The notes below the pieces were generated by a model, which had not been told where the DNA came from, ran no database searches, and saw only the letters and a program-made list of their open reading frames with translations. A stretch of DNA of 64,000 nucleotides, taken from NCBI RefSeq assembly GCF_047219225.1, contig NZ_CP178208.1, positions 3,038,001-3,102,000 on the forward strand, given 5' to 3'. Position numbers and translations under genes: made by a program. Source of the DNA: IMCC45349 sp047219225 (GTDB lineage Bacteria; Bacteroidota; Bacteroidia; Flavobacteriales; Flavobacteriaceae). Below are positions 15,918-25,225 of the stretch, in pieces. The first letter of the stretch is position 1, and each line of letters opens with the position of its first letter.

Positions 15918-16112
15918 TTGAAGACACAAGTAAGATCAAACAAAGAATTATTAATTATAGGAATTGCTAATGGTTTGATGTTTGCTATAATTATGGCAGT
16001 TTTTGACCTTTTCTCAAAGGATCCATTCTCTTTATCTAAATTTATATACAACTTTCTATTCTTTGGGTTTTTTATGGCGCTTATATTTCGTCGTAAGAAG
16101 ATTGAGCAATAA
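15918..16112 (+). CDS. Small membrane protein, 64 residues
   Basis: This short gene starts at TTG (15918), five bases after the stop of the previous gene, with no better upstream start. It encodes two hydrophobic helices (about residues 11-30 and 40-57) separated by LFSKDPFSLSK and a basic end RRKKIEQ. It is probably an inner-membrane protein. Its position suggests co-transcription with the gene before it. No function can be assigned. Confidence 0.55.
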   Translation: MKTQVRSNKELLIIGIANGLMFAIIMAVFDLFSKDPFSLSKFIYNFLFFGFFMALIFRRKKIEQ

Positions 16113-16226
16113 TCAAAATCATTGTTAATTAACTTGGTTATAAAACTATCTTAAAGTCATACATTTTTTTATTTAAAAGTACTATTTTGGCATAGTTTAA
16201 GTTGTATTTAGAATAAAACCCAAACT

Positions 16227-19142
16227 ATGCGTTATTTACCCTCTTTTATCTTAAGTCTTCTTTTTTCGTTACCTATTTTATCTCAAAATATTAATCCATT
16301 AGTTTCAAAAGATTTTGAGGCGCAACAAAAATGGGTAGATAGTGTTTATCATTCAATGACACTTAAAGAAAAAGTAGGACAACTATATATGGTTCAGGTT
16401 TTTTCCAGTCAAGATGAAAAAACTAAGCAATCAATAATAAAACAAATAAAGGAGCATCATATTGGAGGTCTTATTTATTCTAAAGGAGGTCCAGTTCGTC
16501 AAGCAAAATTAAATAATGAACTTCAAGCAGCGTCAAAATTGCCTTTGCTTATTGGTATGGATGCAGAATGGGGTTTGAGCATGCGTTTGGATTCTACTTA
16601 TGCATTTCCTTGGAATATGACCTTAGGAGCTATAAAAGATAATAAGCTTGTAGAGAAGGCAGGTAAACATATAGGTGAGCACTGTAAACGTTTAGGTGTT
16701 CATTTTAATTTCGCTCCTGTTGTAGATATTAACACCAATCCTAAAAACCCAATTATTGGTAATCGTTCATTTGGTGAAGATAGAGATAACGTTACCAATA
16801 AAGCATTGGCTTTTATGAAAGGGATGCAAGAAGCTGGAGTTTTAGCTAATGCTAAGCATTTTCCTGGTCATGGCGATACAGCACAAGATTCACACGAAAC
16901 GTTACCTACCATAGACTTTAATGAAAAACGTATAGATTCAATTGAGTTGTATCCATACAAACAGCTTATTAATAAAGGCTTATCTAGTGTTATGGTAGCA
17001 CATTTAAATGTGCCAAGTTTAGAACCACGCTCTGGTTATCCATCGTCATTATCTGAACGTATTGTGACTGATATATTAAAAGAGCGTTTAAGATTTAAAG
17101 GTTTAATTTTTACAGATGCACTTACAATGAAAGGTGCTTCAAACTTTAGTAACACAGGTGATATTGATTTGGCAGCTTTTAAAGCTGGAAATGATGTTAT
17201 GTTAATGTCGGAAAGTGTTCCAATAGGTATTAAGAAAATTTCTGAAGCATACGAAAAAGGAGAAATAAGTGAAGAACGATTAGCGCATTCTGTTAAAAAG
17301 ATATTAATGGCGAAGTATAAAGTAGGCCTTAATAACTATTCTCCAATAGGCACTTTCAATTTATATGAAGATTTAAATAGATTAGAAGACGATTTACTTT
17401 ACGAGCAACTTATTGAAAAAGCTATAACTGTTGTTAAAAATGAAAAGCAAATTTTACCGCTTAGAGATTTAGATAAAAAGGAAATAGCTTATGTAAAGCT
17501 TGGTGATGATGATGGTTCTGTTTTTCTTTCAGAATTACAAAAGTACGATAAGGTTCATGAGGTTAAAGGAAAGAATCTAGATGAATTAATTAGTAAGCTA
17601 AGTAATTACAATACAGTTATTGTTGGTTTTCATAGGTCAAATGCTAATCCATGGAAAGGCTATAAATTTAAAGATCAGGAACTAGTGTGGCTTTACGAAA
17701 TAGCGAGAACAAATAAAGTTATTTTAAATGTTTTTACAAGGCCATATGCATTATTGGATTTAAAAACTGTAGAGAATTTTGAAAGCATTATGGTTTCTTA
17801 TCAAAACAGTGCAATAGCTCAACAAAAGGCTGCACAATTAATTTTTGGAGCTATTTCTGCTAATGGTGTGTTGCCTGTTTCTTCAGGAAATAACTTTAGT
17901 GCTGGAGATGGGATTTCTTTTCCCTCAATTAGTAGATTAAGTTATGGTTTACCTGAGAATGTTGGTATGAGTAGTGAGCGACTATTAAAGTTAGATTCTG
18001 TAGCTCAATATGCAGTTAAAGAAAAAATGACTCCTGGTATTCAATTATTAGTTTCAAGAAAAGGAAAGGTTATTTATAACAAAAATTTTGGGAAGCATAC
18101 TTATGATGGAAAAGAGAAAGTTAAGTTTAATGATGTTTATGATGTTGCTTCATTAACAAAAATTCTGGCAACTTTGCCATTATTAATGGAGTTGGAGGAA
18201 AAAAAAGTAGTGTCCTTAGATTCTAAACTTTCTGATTTATTACCAGAATATAAAACTTCAAATAAAAAAAATGTAACTGTCAAGCGTATGTTATCTCATT
18301 ATGCTAGATTAAAACCTTGGGTGCCTTTTTATGCTGCAACGTTAGATTCAGCTACTAGCAAGCCAGATAAAAAATATTATCGCACAAAAAGGTCTAAAGA
18401 GTTTGATGTTAAAGTTACAGAAAACATGTACATGCGTACTGATTATCAGGACTCTATTCAAAAGGTAATCGTAGAGAGCGACTTATTAAATAGACTTCGT
18501 TATCGTTATAGTGATTTACCCTATTATATTTTAAAGAAATTTATTGAAGCTCATTACGACCAAACTCTTGATAAGTTGGTACAACAGCATTTTTACAAAT
18601 CTTTAGGAGCAAATTATACAACCTATAATCCTTCTGAAAAATTTAGTGATACACAAATAATTCCAACTGAGGTTGATAATTATTTTCGTTATAAAGAAGT
18701 ACATGGTTATGTACATGATATGGGAGCAGCAATGCAAAATGGAGTTGGAGGTCATGCAGGTGTTTTTAGTAATGCTAATGATGTAGCTAAAATTATGCAA
18801 ATGTATTTGCAAAAAGGATTTTATGGAGGTAAGCGTTATTTAGATACAGATACGCTAGATAAGTTTAATACATGCTATTTTTGTGACGATGATAATAGAA
18901 GAGGTATTGGCTTTGATAAGCCTCAATTAGGAGATGAAGGTCCAACATGTGGATGTATATCTATGACAAGTTTTGGTCATTCTGGATTTACAGGTACATA
19001 TGCTTGGGCAGATCCAGAAGAAGAGATAGTATATGTGTTTTTAGCTAACAGAACTTATCCTAAAGCTGGTAAAAATAGATTGTTAAGAGAAAATATTAGA
19101 ACAGAAATTCAACGCTTAATTTACGAAGCAATAGAAGAATAA
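16227..19142 (+). CDS. Glycoside hydrolase family 3 / serine hydrolase fusion
   Basis: After a signal peptide, the first about 370 residues form a GH3 domain. It has the NagZ-type motif KHFPGHGDTAQDSHETLP and the nucleophile Asp in IFTDALTMKG. Residues about 590-960 form a class C beta-lactamase-type domain with S-x-x-K in VASLTKILA, a Y-S-D motif in RYSDLPYY and the third motif GHSGFTG. The pair could trim peptidoglycan fragments: a beta-N-acetylhexosaminidase and a peptidase or esterase in one exported chain. It is 971 residues long, typical for this flavobacterial fusion. It abuts bshA with one base between. Confidence 0.9.
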   Translation: MRYLPSFILSLLFSLPILSQNINPLVSKDFEAQQKWVDSVYHSMTLKEKVGQLYMVQVFSSQDEKTKQSIIKQIKEHHIGGLIYSKGGPVRQAKLNNELQAASKLPLLIGMDAEWGLSMRLDSTYAFPWNMTLGAIKDNKLVEKAGKHIGEHCKRLGVHFNFAPVVDINTNPKNPIIGNRSFGEDRDNVTNKALAFMKGMQEAGVLANAKHFPGHGDTAQDSHETLPTIDFNEKRIDSIELYPYKQLINKGLSSVMVAHLNVPSLEPRSGYPSSLSERIVTDILKERLRFKGLIFTDALTMKGASNFSNTGDIDLAAFKAGNDVMLMSESVPIGIKKISEAYEKGEISEERLAHSVKKILMAKYKVGLNNYSPIGTFNLYEDLNRLEDDLLYEQLIEKAITVVKNEKQILPLRDLDKKEIAYVKLGDDDGSVFLSELQKYDKVHEVKGKNLDELISKLSNYNTVIVGFHRSNANPWKGYKFKDQELVWLYEIARTNKVILNVFTRPYALLDLKTVENFESIMVSYQNSAIAQQKAAQLIFGAISANGVLPVSSGNNFSAGDGISFPSISRLSYGLPENVGMSSERLLKLDSVAQYAVKEKMTPGIQLLVSRKGKVIYNKNFGKHTYDGKEKVKFNDVYDVASLTKILATLPLLMELEEKKVVSLDSKLSDLLPEYKTSNKKNVTVKRMLSHYARLKPWVPFYAATLDSATSKPDKKYYRTKRSKEFDVKVTENMYMRTDYQDSIQKVIVESDLLNRLRYRYSDLPYYILKKFIEAHYDQTLDKLVQQHFYKSLGANYTTYNPSEKFSDTQIIPTEVDNYFRYKEVHGYVHDMGAAMQNGVGGHAGVFSNANDVAKIMQMYLQKGFYGGKRYLDTDTLDKFNTCYFCDDDNRRGIGFDKPQLGDEGPTCGCISMTSFGHSGFTGTYAWADPEEEIVYVFLANRTYPKAGKNRLLRENIRTEIQRLIYEAIEE

Positions 19143-19143
19143 T

Positions 19144-20280
19144 ATGAATATAGGTATAGTATGTTATCCAACATTTGGAGGTAGTGGAGTTGTAGCTACA
19201 GAACTTGGTTTAGAATTATCAAAACGAGGTCATGAAGTACATTTTATTACTTATAGCCAACCAGTAAGATTAGAGCTATTAAACAGTAATGTACATTTCC
19301 ATGAGGTAAATGTTCCTGAATATCCATTGTTTCATTACCAGCCTTATGAACTTGCTTTATCAAGTAAGTTAGTAGATATGGTTAAGCTCCATAAAATAGA
19401 TGTACTTCATGTACACTATGCAATTCCTCATGCTTATGCAGCTTATATGGCAAAAAAAATGTTGCATGAAGAAGGTATTGAAGTCCCTATTGTAACAACA
19501 CTTCATGGTACAGATATTACACTAGTTGGTAGTCATCCTTTTTATAAAACTGCAGTAACGTTTAGCATTAATAAATCTGATGCAGTAACTTCTGTATCAC
19601 AAAGTTTAAAGGACGATACAATGCGATTATTTGATATAAAAAACGATATTAAAGTTGTTCCAAATTTTATTGATTTAGACAAACATCAACATCATTTTAC
19701 CGATTGTCAACGAGCTATGCTAGCAAATGAAGACGAACGAGTTATGACACACATTAGTAATTTTAGACCTGTTAAACGTATTAATGATGTTATAAAAGTA
19801 TTTTATAGAGTTCAAAAAGAAGTGCCAGCAAAGTTAATGATGATTGGAGAAGGTCCTGAAAGAGAAGGAGCTGAAGCTTTATGTCAAAAGTTAGGTATTG
19901 AAAATAAAGTCATTTTCCTTGGTAATAGTAGCGAAATAGACAAGATTTTGTGTTTTAGTGATTTGTTTTTATTACCATCAGAAACTGAAAGTTTTGGATT
20001 AGCAGCTTTAGAGGCAATGGCGTCTGGAGTTCCAGTGATTTCTAGTAATACAGGAGGTATTCCTGAGGTTAATGTAGATGGTATTTCTGGGTTCTTAAGC
20101 AATGTTGGTGACGTTGATGACATGGCAAAAAATGCTATTAAAATTTTAAAAGACCCAAAAGTTCTTCAAGAGTTTAAGGACAATTCAATAAAAGAAGCCA
20201 AACGTTTTGATATTCACCAAATAGTTCCTTTTTATGAATCTATTTATAACGAAGCATTAGTAAACTGTATTTCAATCTAA
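19144..20280 (+). CDS. bshA: N-acetyl-alpha-D-glucosaminyl L-malate synthase
   Basis: The 378-residue GT4-type glycosyltransferase begins MNIGIVCYPTFGGSGVVATE, the typical BshA start. It has HVHYAIPHAYAAYMAK, THISNFRPVKRI and the sugar-nucleotide motif SETESFGLAALEAMASGVPV. BshA joins UDP-GlcNAc and L-malate in the first step of bacillithiol synthesis, in the cytoplasm. BshB and BshC are not in the window. The start lies one base after the GH3 fusion gene, so the two are probably co-transcribed. Confidence 0.94.
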   Translation: MNIGIVCYPTFGGSGVVATELGLELSKRGHEVHFITYSQPVRLELLNSNVHFHEVNVPEYPLFHYQPYELALSSKLVDMVKLHKIDVLHVHYAIPHAYAAYMAKKMLHEEGIEVPIVTTLHGTDITLVGSHPFYKTAVTFSINKSDAVTSVSQSLKDDTMRLFDIKNDIKVVPNFIDLDKHQHHFTDCQRAMLANEDERVMTHISNFRPVKRINDVIKVFYRVQKEVPAKLMMIGEGPEREGAEALCQKLGIENKVIFLGNSSEIDKILCFSDLFLLPSETESFGLAALEAMASGVPVISSNTGGIPEVNVDGISGFLSNVGDVDDMAKNAIKILKDPKVLQEFKDNSIKEAKRFDIHQIVPFYESIYNEALVNCISI

Positions 20281-20328
20281 TTTTTAAATAGATTTTTTTA
20301 CCTTTCTGTTCTATTAACTACTACAATC

Positions 20329-21738
20329 ATGAACAGAAAAGACTTTTTGAATTTAAGTGCACGAGCAAGTTTGTTTTTTGGAATAACGCCATCATTAATT
20401 GCTTGTAAGGATGATAAACAAGTTATTGAAGAAGCCCAAGCTAAAGCCTTGCTAGATGGTACTAAAAAAGCATTAGGAACTGCAGTTGGCTTAACGGTTA
20501 ATCCTATAGATAAGGTTAGAGTAGGAATGATAGGAATGGGAAATCGAGGTTCGGTTCTTATTCAAATGTTTGAGTATTTAGTTAAAAACAATCATGCCGA
20601 AATTGTAGCACTTTCAGATTTAAAAGAAGATAAGGTTGTAAAAAATAATGATTACTTAAAAACGATCCAACGAAAGGGAGCTGATTTATATTTTGGTAAT
20701 GAACATGAGTGGAAAAAAGTAGCAGAACGAGATGATGTTGATTTGTTAATTATTGCAACGCCATGGAAATATCATACAGAAATGTCGGTTTATGGTATGG
20801 AACGAGGTAAGCACGTTGCTTGTGAGCAACCAATGGCAATGACTATCGAGGATTGCTGGAAACTTATTGAAGTTGCAGAACGTACAAAAAAACATTGTAT
20901 GTACATGGAAAACTGCTGTTATAATGGTGAAGAGCTTTGGGTGTTAAACATGATAAACGAAGGTGTTTTTGGAGAGGTTAATCATGCAGAAGGTGCATAT
21001 ATACATGACCTACGAAAACACATGATGCATGAAACATATTATGAAGACCAATGGCGTATCAAACACCATGAAACTAAAAATGGTAATTTTTACACAGGTC
21101 ATGGTCTAGGTCCAGTTAGCTTTTATATGGATATTGGTAGAGGCGATAACTATGACCATTTAGTAAGTATGAGTTCGAGAGAACAAAGTTTAAGTGAAGC
21201 AGCAAAAAAACAAGGTTATAAAACAACAACTTTCGCATGTGGAGATATGAACACCACACTTATAAAAACTAAGCTAGGTAAAACGATAATGTTACAGTTT
21301 GATACACATACAGGAAGACCTTACTCAAGATTAAATACTGTAACAGGAACTAAAGCTGCACATCAAGGTTATCCTTCTAGGTTATACGTTGGACATGAAG
21401 AACTGCAATGGGGTCACAGTTGGCTTGATGAAAAAGAGTATAAAGAATATAGAGAACGTTACGACCACCCTTTATGGAAAAAGTTAAGAGAACAAATAGA
21501 TGCAAATGCTATAGGACATGGAGGAATGGACTTTGTAATGGTTTATAGATTAATTCGTTGCTTAAATCAAGGGCTACCATTAGATATTAATTTATATGAT
21601 AGTGTATTGTGGAGTGCAATTACACCACTATCTGAATTGTCTGTAGCTAATAAAAGTGCAAGTATTACTATTCCAGATTTTACAGGAGGAACATGGAAAA
21701 CACCTCGAAAGAATGAAGTGTTAAGAGATATAACTTAG
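20329..21738 (+). CDS. Gfo/Idh/MocA family protein, GH109-like, predicted lipoprotein
   Basis: The start MNRKDFLNLSARASL is Tat-like, and the lipobox SLIAC puts the lipid-modified Cys at residue 26. A Rossmann motif follows (VGMIGMGNRG). The middle and C-terminal parts, with YMENCCYNGEELWVLNMI, GHGLGPVSFYMDIGRG and YDHPLWKKLREQ...GHGGMDF, resemble the NAD-dependent GH109 alpha-N-acetylgalactosaminidases. The EKP-position motif reads C-E-Q-P. GH109 enzymes hydrolyse glycosides by an oxidation/elimination route with NAD bound tightly. Substrate specificity cannot be told, and a simple dehydrogenase role is possible. It follows bshA after 48 bases. Confidence 0.82.
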   Translation: MNRKDFLNLSARASLFFGITPSLIACKDDKQVIEEAQAKALLDGTKKALGTAVGLTVNPIDKVRVGMIGMGNRGSVLIQMFEYLVKNNHAEIVALSDLKEDKVVKNNDYLKTIQRKGADLYFGNEHEWKKVAERDDVDLLIIATPWKYHTEMSVYGMERGKHVACEQPMAMTIEDCWKLIEVAERTKKHCMYMENCCYNGEELWVLNMINEGVFGEVNHAEGAYIHDLRKHMMHETYYEDQWRIKHHETKNGNFYTGHGLGPVSFYMDIGRGDNYDHLVSMSSREQSLSEAAKKQGYKTTTFACGDMNTTLIKTKLGKTIMLQFDTHTGRPYSRLNTVTGTKAAHQGYPSRLYVGHEELQWGHSWLDEKEYKEYRERYDHPLWKKLREQIDANAIGHGGMDFVMVYRLIRCLNQGLPLDINLYDSVLWSAITPLSELSVANKSASITIPDFTGGTWKTPRKNEVLRDIT

Positions 21739-21792
21739 AATACTTGTTTTGTAGGTTTTATTTTACTTAAATTAGTAGTCAAATTATTGACT

Positions 21793-23172
21793 ATGAAAAG
21801 ATTATTACTTTTAAGCTTATTAATATTCCCAATACAGCTTACATTTTCTCAAGTTGTTATTGATCAAAATGTGGCTATTAACGATTTAATTCCAAATGTA
21901 TTGATAGGAAATCCAAATTTTCCAGCTTCAAATTATATAGTTACTGGAAGCAATAATTTTGAAACTATCCATAGTATTGGCGCATTTACATCAAGTAATG
22001 TAGATTTTCCTTTTGAGCAAGGACTAGTTTTATCAACAGGCAACATTTTAAGTGTTCCTGGAGCTAACACTTCAATTATTTCTGAAGGTTCTAACTCTTG
22101 GCCAGGAGATGTTGATTTAGAGGCTGCAACATCTATGGCGACTACTTTAAACGCTTCTTCAGTTTCGTTTGATTTTATTGCTGATGTAAGTGAAATAAGT
22201 TTAGATTTTATTTTCGCCTCGGAAGAGTATGGTGGTTTTGAATGTACTTTTCCTGATACATTTGCTTTTCTTATTACAGATTTAACGACAGGAATTACTG
22301 AAAATATAGCTCTTGTGCCAAATACAAATACAGCTATTTCAATTTTAACAGTAAGAGGTGGTGATAATGCAGGTTGTGATGCACAAAATGAAACCTATTT
22401 TGAGCGCTATAATTATGTTACAACAAATACTGATATTCCTCATATTGATGCAAATAATTCACCAATAAACTTTAATGGACAAACAGTACCTTTTGTGTTA
22501 GTTAAAGATTTAGTTATTGGTAATCCTTATAATATTAAAATAGTTGTTGGTGATGCTTCTGATACGCTTTATGATTCAGCTATATTTGTTAGAAATAGTT
22601 CTTTTGGAGCCTATCCAGTTATGGAGCAAGAACCTAGTGATTTAGTAGTTGAAGATACTAATGATGATGGTGTTGAGAATTTTAATCTGAGAATGAATGA
22701 ATCGCAAATGTTAGGAAGTGTAAATACTACCATTTATAGTTTTGATTTTTCTTATCATGTGACAGTAGAAGATGCTGTGTCTGGAGTAAACTCAATAAGT
22801 AATCCTGAAGTATATCAAAACACTAGTGAGTTAGAAAATATTTATGTTAGAATGGCAAATTCCTATACAGGAACTGCTATTACAAATGATTTTAGAATTA
22901 CAACGGATGCTTCGTTATTAAGTACATCTCAATTTGATTTACAAAATTTAAAAGTATATCCAAATCCTGTAGTAGACAAACTGACTATAGAATCTGGAGG
23001 TGCAATAATTCAAAACCTAGCTATTTATAATATTAGTGGACAGCGTGTTTATGAGCAATTAAATAAAAATTCAAACTCGATTTTGATTGATTTTTCAAGT
23101 TATAGCAAAGGAACTTATTTTTTAAAACTAGAAACTGAAGCTGGTAGTGTTTTTAAGCGTATTGTTAAATAA
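21793..23172 (+). CDS. Choice-of-anchor L protein with type IX secretion C-terminal domain
   Basis: The ATG at 21793 gives a signal peptide (MKRLLLLSLLIFPIQLTFSQ). The next about 230 residues match the choice-of-anchor L type (EQGLVLSTGNILSVPGANTS, FIFASEEYGGFECTFPDTFA). The last about 75 residues are a T9SS type A sorting domain: NLKVYPNPVVDKLTIESGG, IYNISGQRVYEQ and YSKGTYFLKLETEAG. The protein is thus expected to be exported across the outer membrane and either anchored or released. No enzymatic domain is seen; an adhesion or structural role is plausible. It ends ten bases before the convergent VOC gene. Confidence 0.9.
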   Translation: MKRLLLLSLLIFPIQLTFSQVVIDQNVAINDLIPNVLIGNPNFPASNYIVTGSNNFETIHSIGAFTSSNVDFPFEQGLVLSTGNILSVPGANTSIISEGSNSWPGDVDLEAATSMATTLNASSVSFDFIADVSEISLDFIFASEEYGGFECTFPDTFAFLITDLTTGITENIALVPNTNTAISILTVRGGDNAGCDAQNETYFERYNYVTTNTDIPHIDANNSPINFNGQTVPFVLVKDLVIGNPYNIKIVVGDASDTLYDSAIFVRNSSFGAYPVMEQEPSDLVVEDTNDDGVENFNLRMNESQMLGSVNTTIYSFDFSYHVTVEDAVSGVNSISNPEVYQNTSELENIYVRMANSYTGTAITNDFRITTDASLLSTSQFDLQNLKVYPNPVVDKLTIESGGAIIQNLAIYNISGQRVYEQLNKNSNSILIDFSSYSKGTYFLKLETEAGSVFKRIVK

Positions 23173-23182
23173 GTTAAATTAA

Positions 23183-23554
23183 CTAAACATGTTGATCAAT
23201 TAATACAGGGTTACCATCTGGATCTGTTAAAACAATACTAGCTGGTCCAGTAGAATTTTCATCAGCTTGACTATCTAATGTAATACCTTGTGATTTAAGT
23301 TTAGATTGAATTTCTCTAACATCTTCAAAAGCCTCTAGTTTGTTAGCATTTTCATCCCAACCAGGATTAAAGGTGATAATATTTTTTTCAAACATGCCTT
23401 GAAACAAACCTATTAATGAATTGCCGTTTTTCATTATTAAATAATTCATACTTAAATCTCCACCAAAAACGGTAAACCCAAGTTTCTCATAAAAAGCCTT
23501 TGACTTTTCTATATCTTTTACTGTAAGACTTATTGAAAAAGCACCTAATTTCAT
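23183..23554 (-). CDS. VOC (glyoxalase/bleomycin-resistance) family protein
   Basis: The 123-residue protein shows a VOC pattern: FSISLTVKDIEKSKAFYEKL, GFTVFGG, then ASIVLTDPDGNPVLIDQH, which carries the terminal metal-binding-type region. The family includes dioxygenases, lyases and binding proteins, and the reaction here is not determinable. The metal-ligand set is not complete in an obvious way (no clear first-strand His). It lies 12 bases downstream of the PD40 gene on the same strand, so co-transcription is likely. Confidence 0.85.
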   Translation of the reverse strand: MKLGAFSISLTVKDIEKSKAFYEKLGFTVFGGDLSMNYLIMKNGNSLIGLFQGMFEKNIITFNPGWDENANKLEAFEDVREIQSKLKSQGITLDSQADENSTGPASIVLTDPDGNPVLIDQHV

Positions 23555-23566
23555 AATGTAGTTTTT

Positions 23567-24505
23567 TTAGTTATTAATAATAGATTTTAAAGATATGCTA
23601 TAAATCCTGCTTAAACCATTTTCGTAACTATTAATGCTATTTATGAAATCATTAATGTTGTTATGGTTATTCTTTTTAATATTGCTTCTTCTGCTAGTAA
23701 AATATAAGGTGTTTGTTGTATAATCAATAAAAGGGCAGTAATCCATAGATTTAGAGTTGACTTTATCTCCAAGGTTTATTGCTTGTTGCCAATTGTTAGC
23801 TGTATCTTTATAACTAATATACATGTCTCCGCTACCTAATCCGTCTTTTCGGTTGTAGCCACTAAATATAATATAAGACTCATCAGGAGCAATAAATGAA
23901 TTGAATTCATAACCATTAGAGTTAATAGAACTACTCATAGATTCAGGTTTAGAATAACTTCCATTTATCCATTTGCTAACAAATATGTTATCCTTTTCGG
24001 TTTTAGCCAAAGCATCAGACGTAAAATATAAGTTGTTGTTATTTGCTATGGATGGGTAAAATTCATTGTTTTTAGTATTTATAGGGCTTCCCATATTTAT
24101 AGGAGCACTCCAATTACTATTAATGGTTGTTCTAGTAACATACCAAATGTCGTAATCTTTTAATTTATCGTCTGTATTCTCTAAGGGTCTATTAGAAACA
24201 AAGTATAGTTTTAAACCATCTTGACTTAAAAATGGTTCTAAATCACCAAACTTACCATTAGAAAAAGATGCTAATTGTGGGTTTTGCCAATTGCCATTTA
24301 TGTTTTCAACTCTTAGAATAACAGATAGTTCTTCTAATGGACTTTGAGCAGTTAAATATGCTTCTTTACCATTAGATGAGATTGTAAAATCTCTAACTTT
24401 TTCAAACTCTGTTAATGAAGTTAACACGTGTTCAACAGATGATTGACCAAAGCTGCTTTGAGTATTTAAGAGTACTACGAATAATAAGAGTATAACAGGT
24501 TTCAT
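23567..24505 (-). CDS. Secreted PD40/TolB-type beta-propeller protein
   Basis: A signal peptide (MKPVILLLFVVLLNTQSSFGQ) is followed by repeated blade segments of the PD40 type: FGDLEPFLSQDGLKLYFVSN, NNEFYPSIANNNNLYFTSD, GYEFNSFIAPDESYIIFSGY and SMDYCPFIDYTTNTLYFTSR. These form a propeller in the periplasm or at the cell surface. No catalytic domain or sorting domain is present, so it may act in binding. It is the first gene of a minus-strand pair with the VOC gene. Confidence 0.85.
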   Translation of the reverse strand: MKPVILLLFVVLLNTQSSFGQSSVEHVLTSLTEFEKVRDFTISSNGKEAYLTAQSPLEELSVILRVENINGNWQNPQLASFSNGKFGDLEPFLSQDGLKLYFVSNRPLENTDDKLKDYDIWYVTRTTINSNWSAPINMGSPINTKNNEFYPSIANNNNLYFTSDALAKTEKDNIFVSKWINGSYSKPESMSSSINSNGYEFNSFIAPDESYIIFSGYNRKDGLGSGDMYISYKDTANNWQQAINLGDKVNSKSMDYCPFIDYTTNTLYFTSRRSNIKKNNHNNINDFINSINSYENGLSRIYSISLKSIINN

Positions 24506-24589
24506 ATAGTTACAATTGGTTAATAGTTTTCAAAATAAAGGTAAAATATAAGTACTGCAACTAATTAACATTTAGTTAGCAAAAACAAA

Positions 24590-24614
24590 AACGCCACCTC
24601 AATGAGGTGGCGTT
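24590..24614. terminator. Bidirectional intrinsic terminator
   Basis: AACGCCACCTC (24590-24600) pairs perfectly with GAGGTGGCGTT (24604-24614) around AAT. A-runs precede it and a T-run follows, so it can work on both strands. It lies just beyond the stop of the beta-barrel gene on the minus strand. Confidence 0.9.
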
Positions 24615-24633
24615 TTTTATATTATTGTATTTA

Positions 24634-25110
24634 TTAAAATTGATATCTAATTCCTAATGCAATATCAAAATCTAAATCATCATTTAAATCTCCAAACCCT
24701 AGTTCTGGTCTAAAATCTAGCGATAATAATAACGGAATGTCAAAGTTGTATTCTATTCCAATATCACCAGCAATAAAAAGTGAAGTGTCACTGTCTATAT
24801 CGTCATTATCAAAACTGTAAGAGGCTAAACCTCCACCAGCACCAGCATACCAGTTAAAGTTACCATCTAGTTGCCATATCCATTGGTATAAACCTGTAAC
24901 ACGTATAGCACTATAATCATCTTTATCTCTCCATCCTAATCCAAATTCTAAGCGATTGTTATCACCAATACCTCTTTGATATGATACTTCTGCACCAAAA
25001 CCATCACTATCACCTAATCTTAATCCAATAGCATTGTCAGCAATTTCTTGTGCGTTGGATGTAAACACAAATCCTATGATTGTCAAAGACAATAAAAATA
25101 CTTTTTTCAT
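24634..25110 (-). CDS. Small outer-membrane beta-barrel protein
   Basis: The ATG at 25110 gives a signal peptide MKKVFLLSLTIIGFVFTSNA, so the longer form from a TTG upstream is unlikely. The mature part of about 138 residues is a series of short amphipathic strands (IGLRLGDSDGFGAEVSYQRG, LEFGLGWRD, LYQWIWQLD, FNWYAGAGGGLASY) and ends with IALGIRYQF, the aromatic end favoured by the BAM machinery. It is Asp-rich in the loops. A role as a small porin-like or OmpW/OmpA-type barrel is inferred, but no family can be fixed. A strong terminator follows. Confidence 0.85.
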   Translation of the reverse strand: MKKVFLLSLTIIGFVFTSNAQEIADNAIGLRLGDSDGFGAEVSYQRGIGDNNRLEFGLGWRDKDDYSAIRVTGLYQWIWQLDGNFNWYAGAGGGLASYSFDNDDIDSDTSLFIAGDIGIEYNFDIPLLLSLDFRPELGFGDLNDDLDFDIALGIRYQF

Positions 25111-25225
25111 ATATAATTGTTTTAAATATCTATACTTAAGACACAAATAACTGCAAAAAGTTACAATTAAAAAACTATTTGTTTTGTATTAGTAACGTTT
25201 TAAATGGAATAATATTGAAGAAAAA

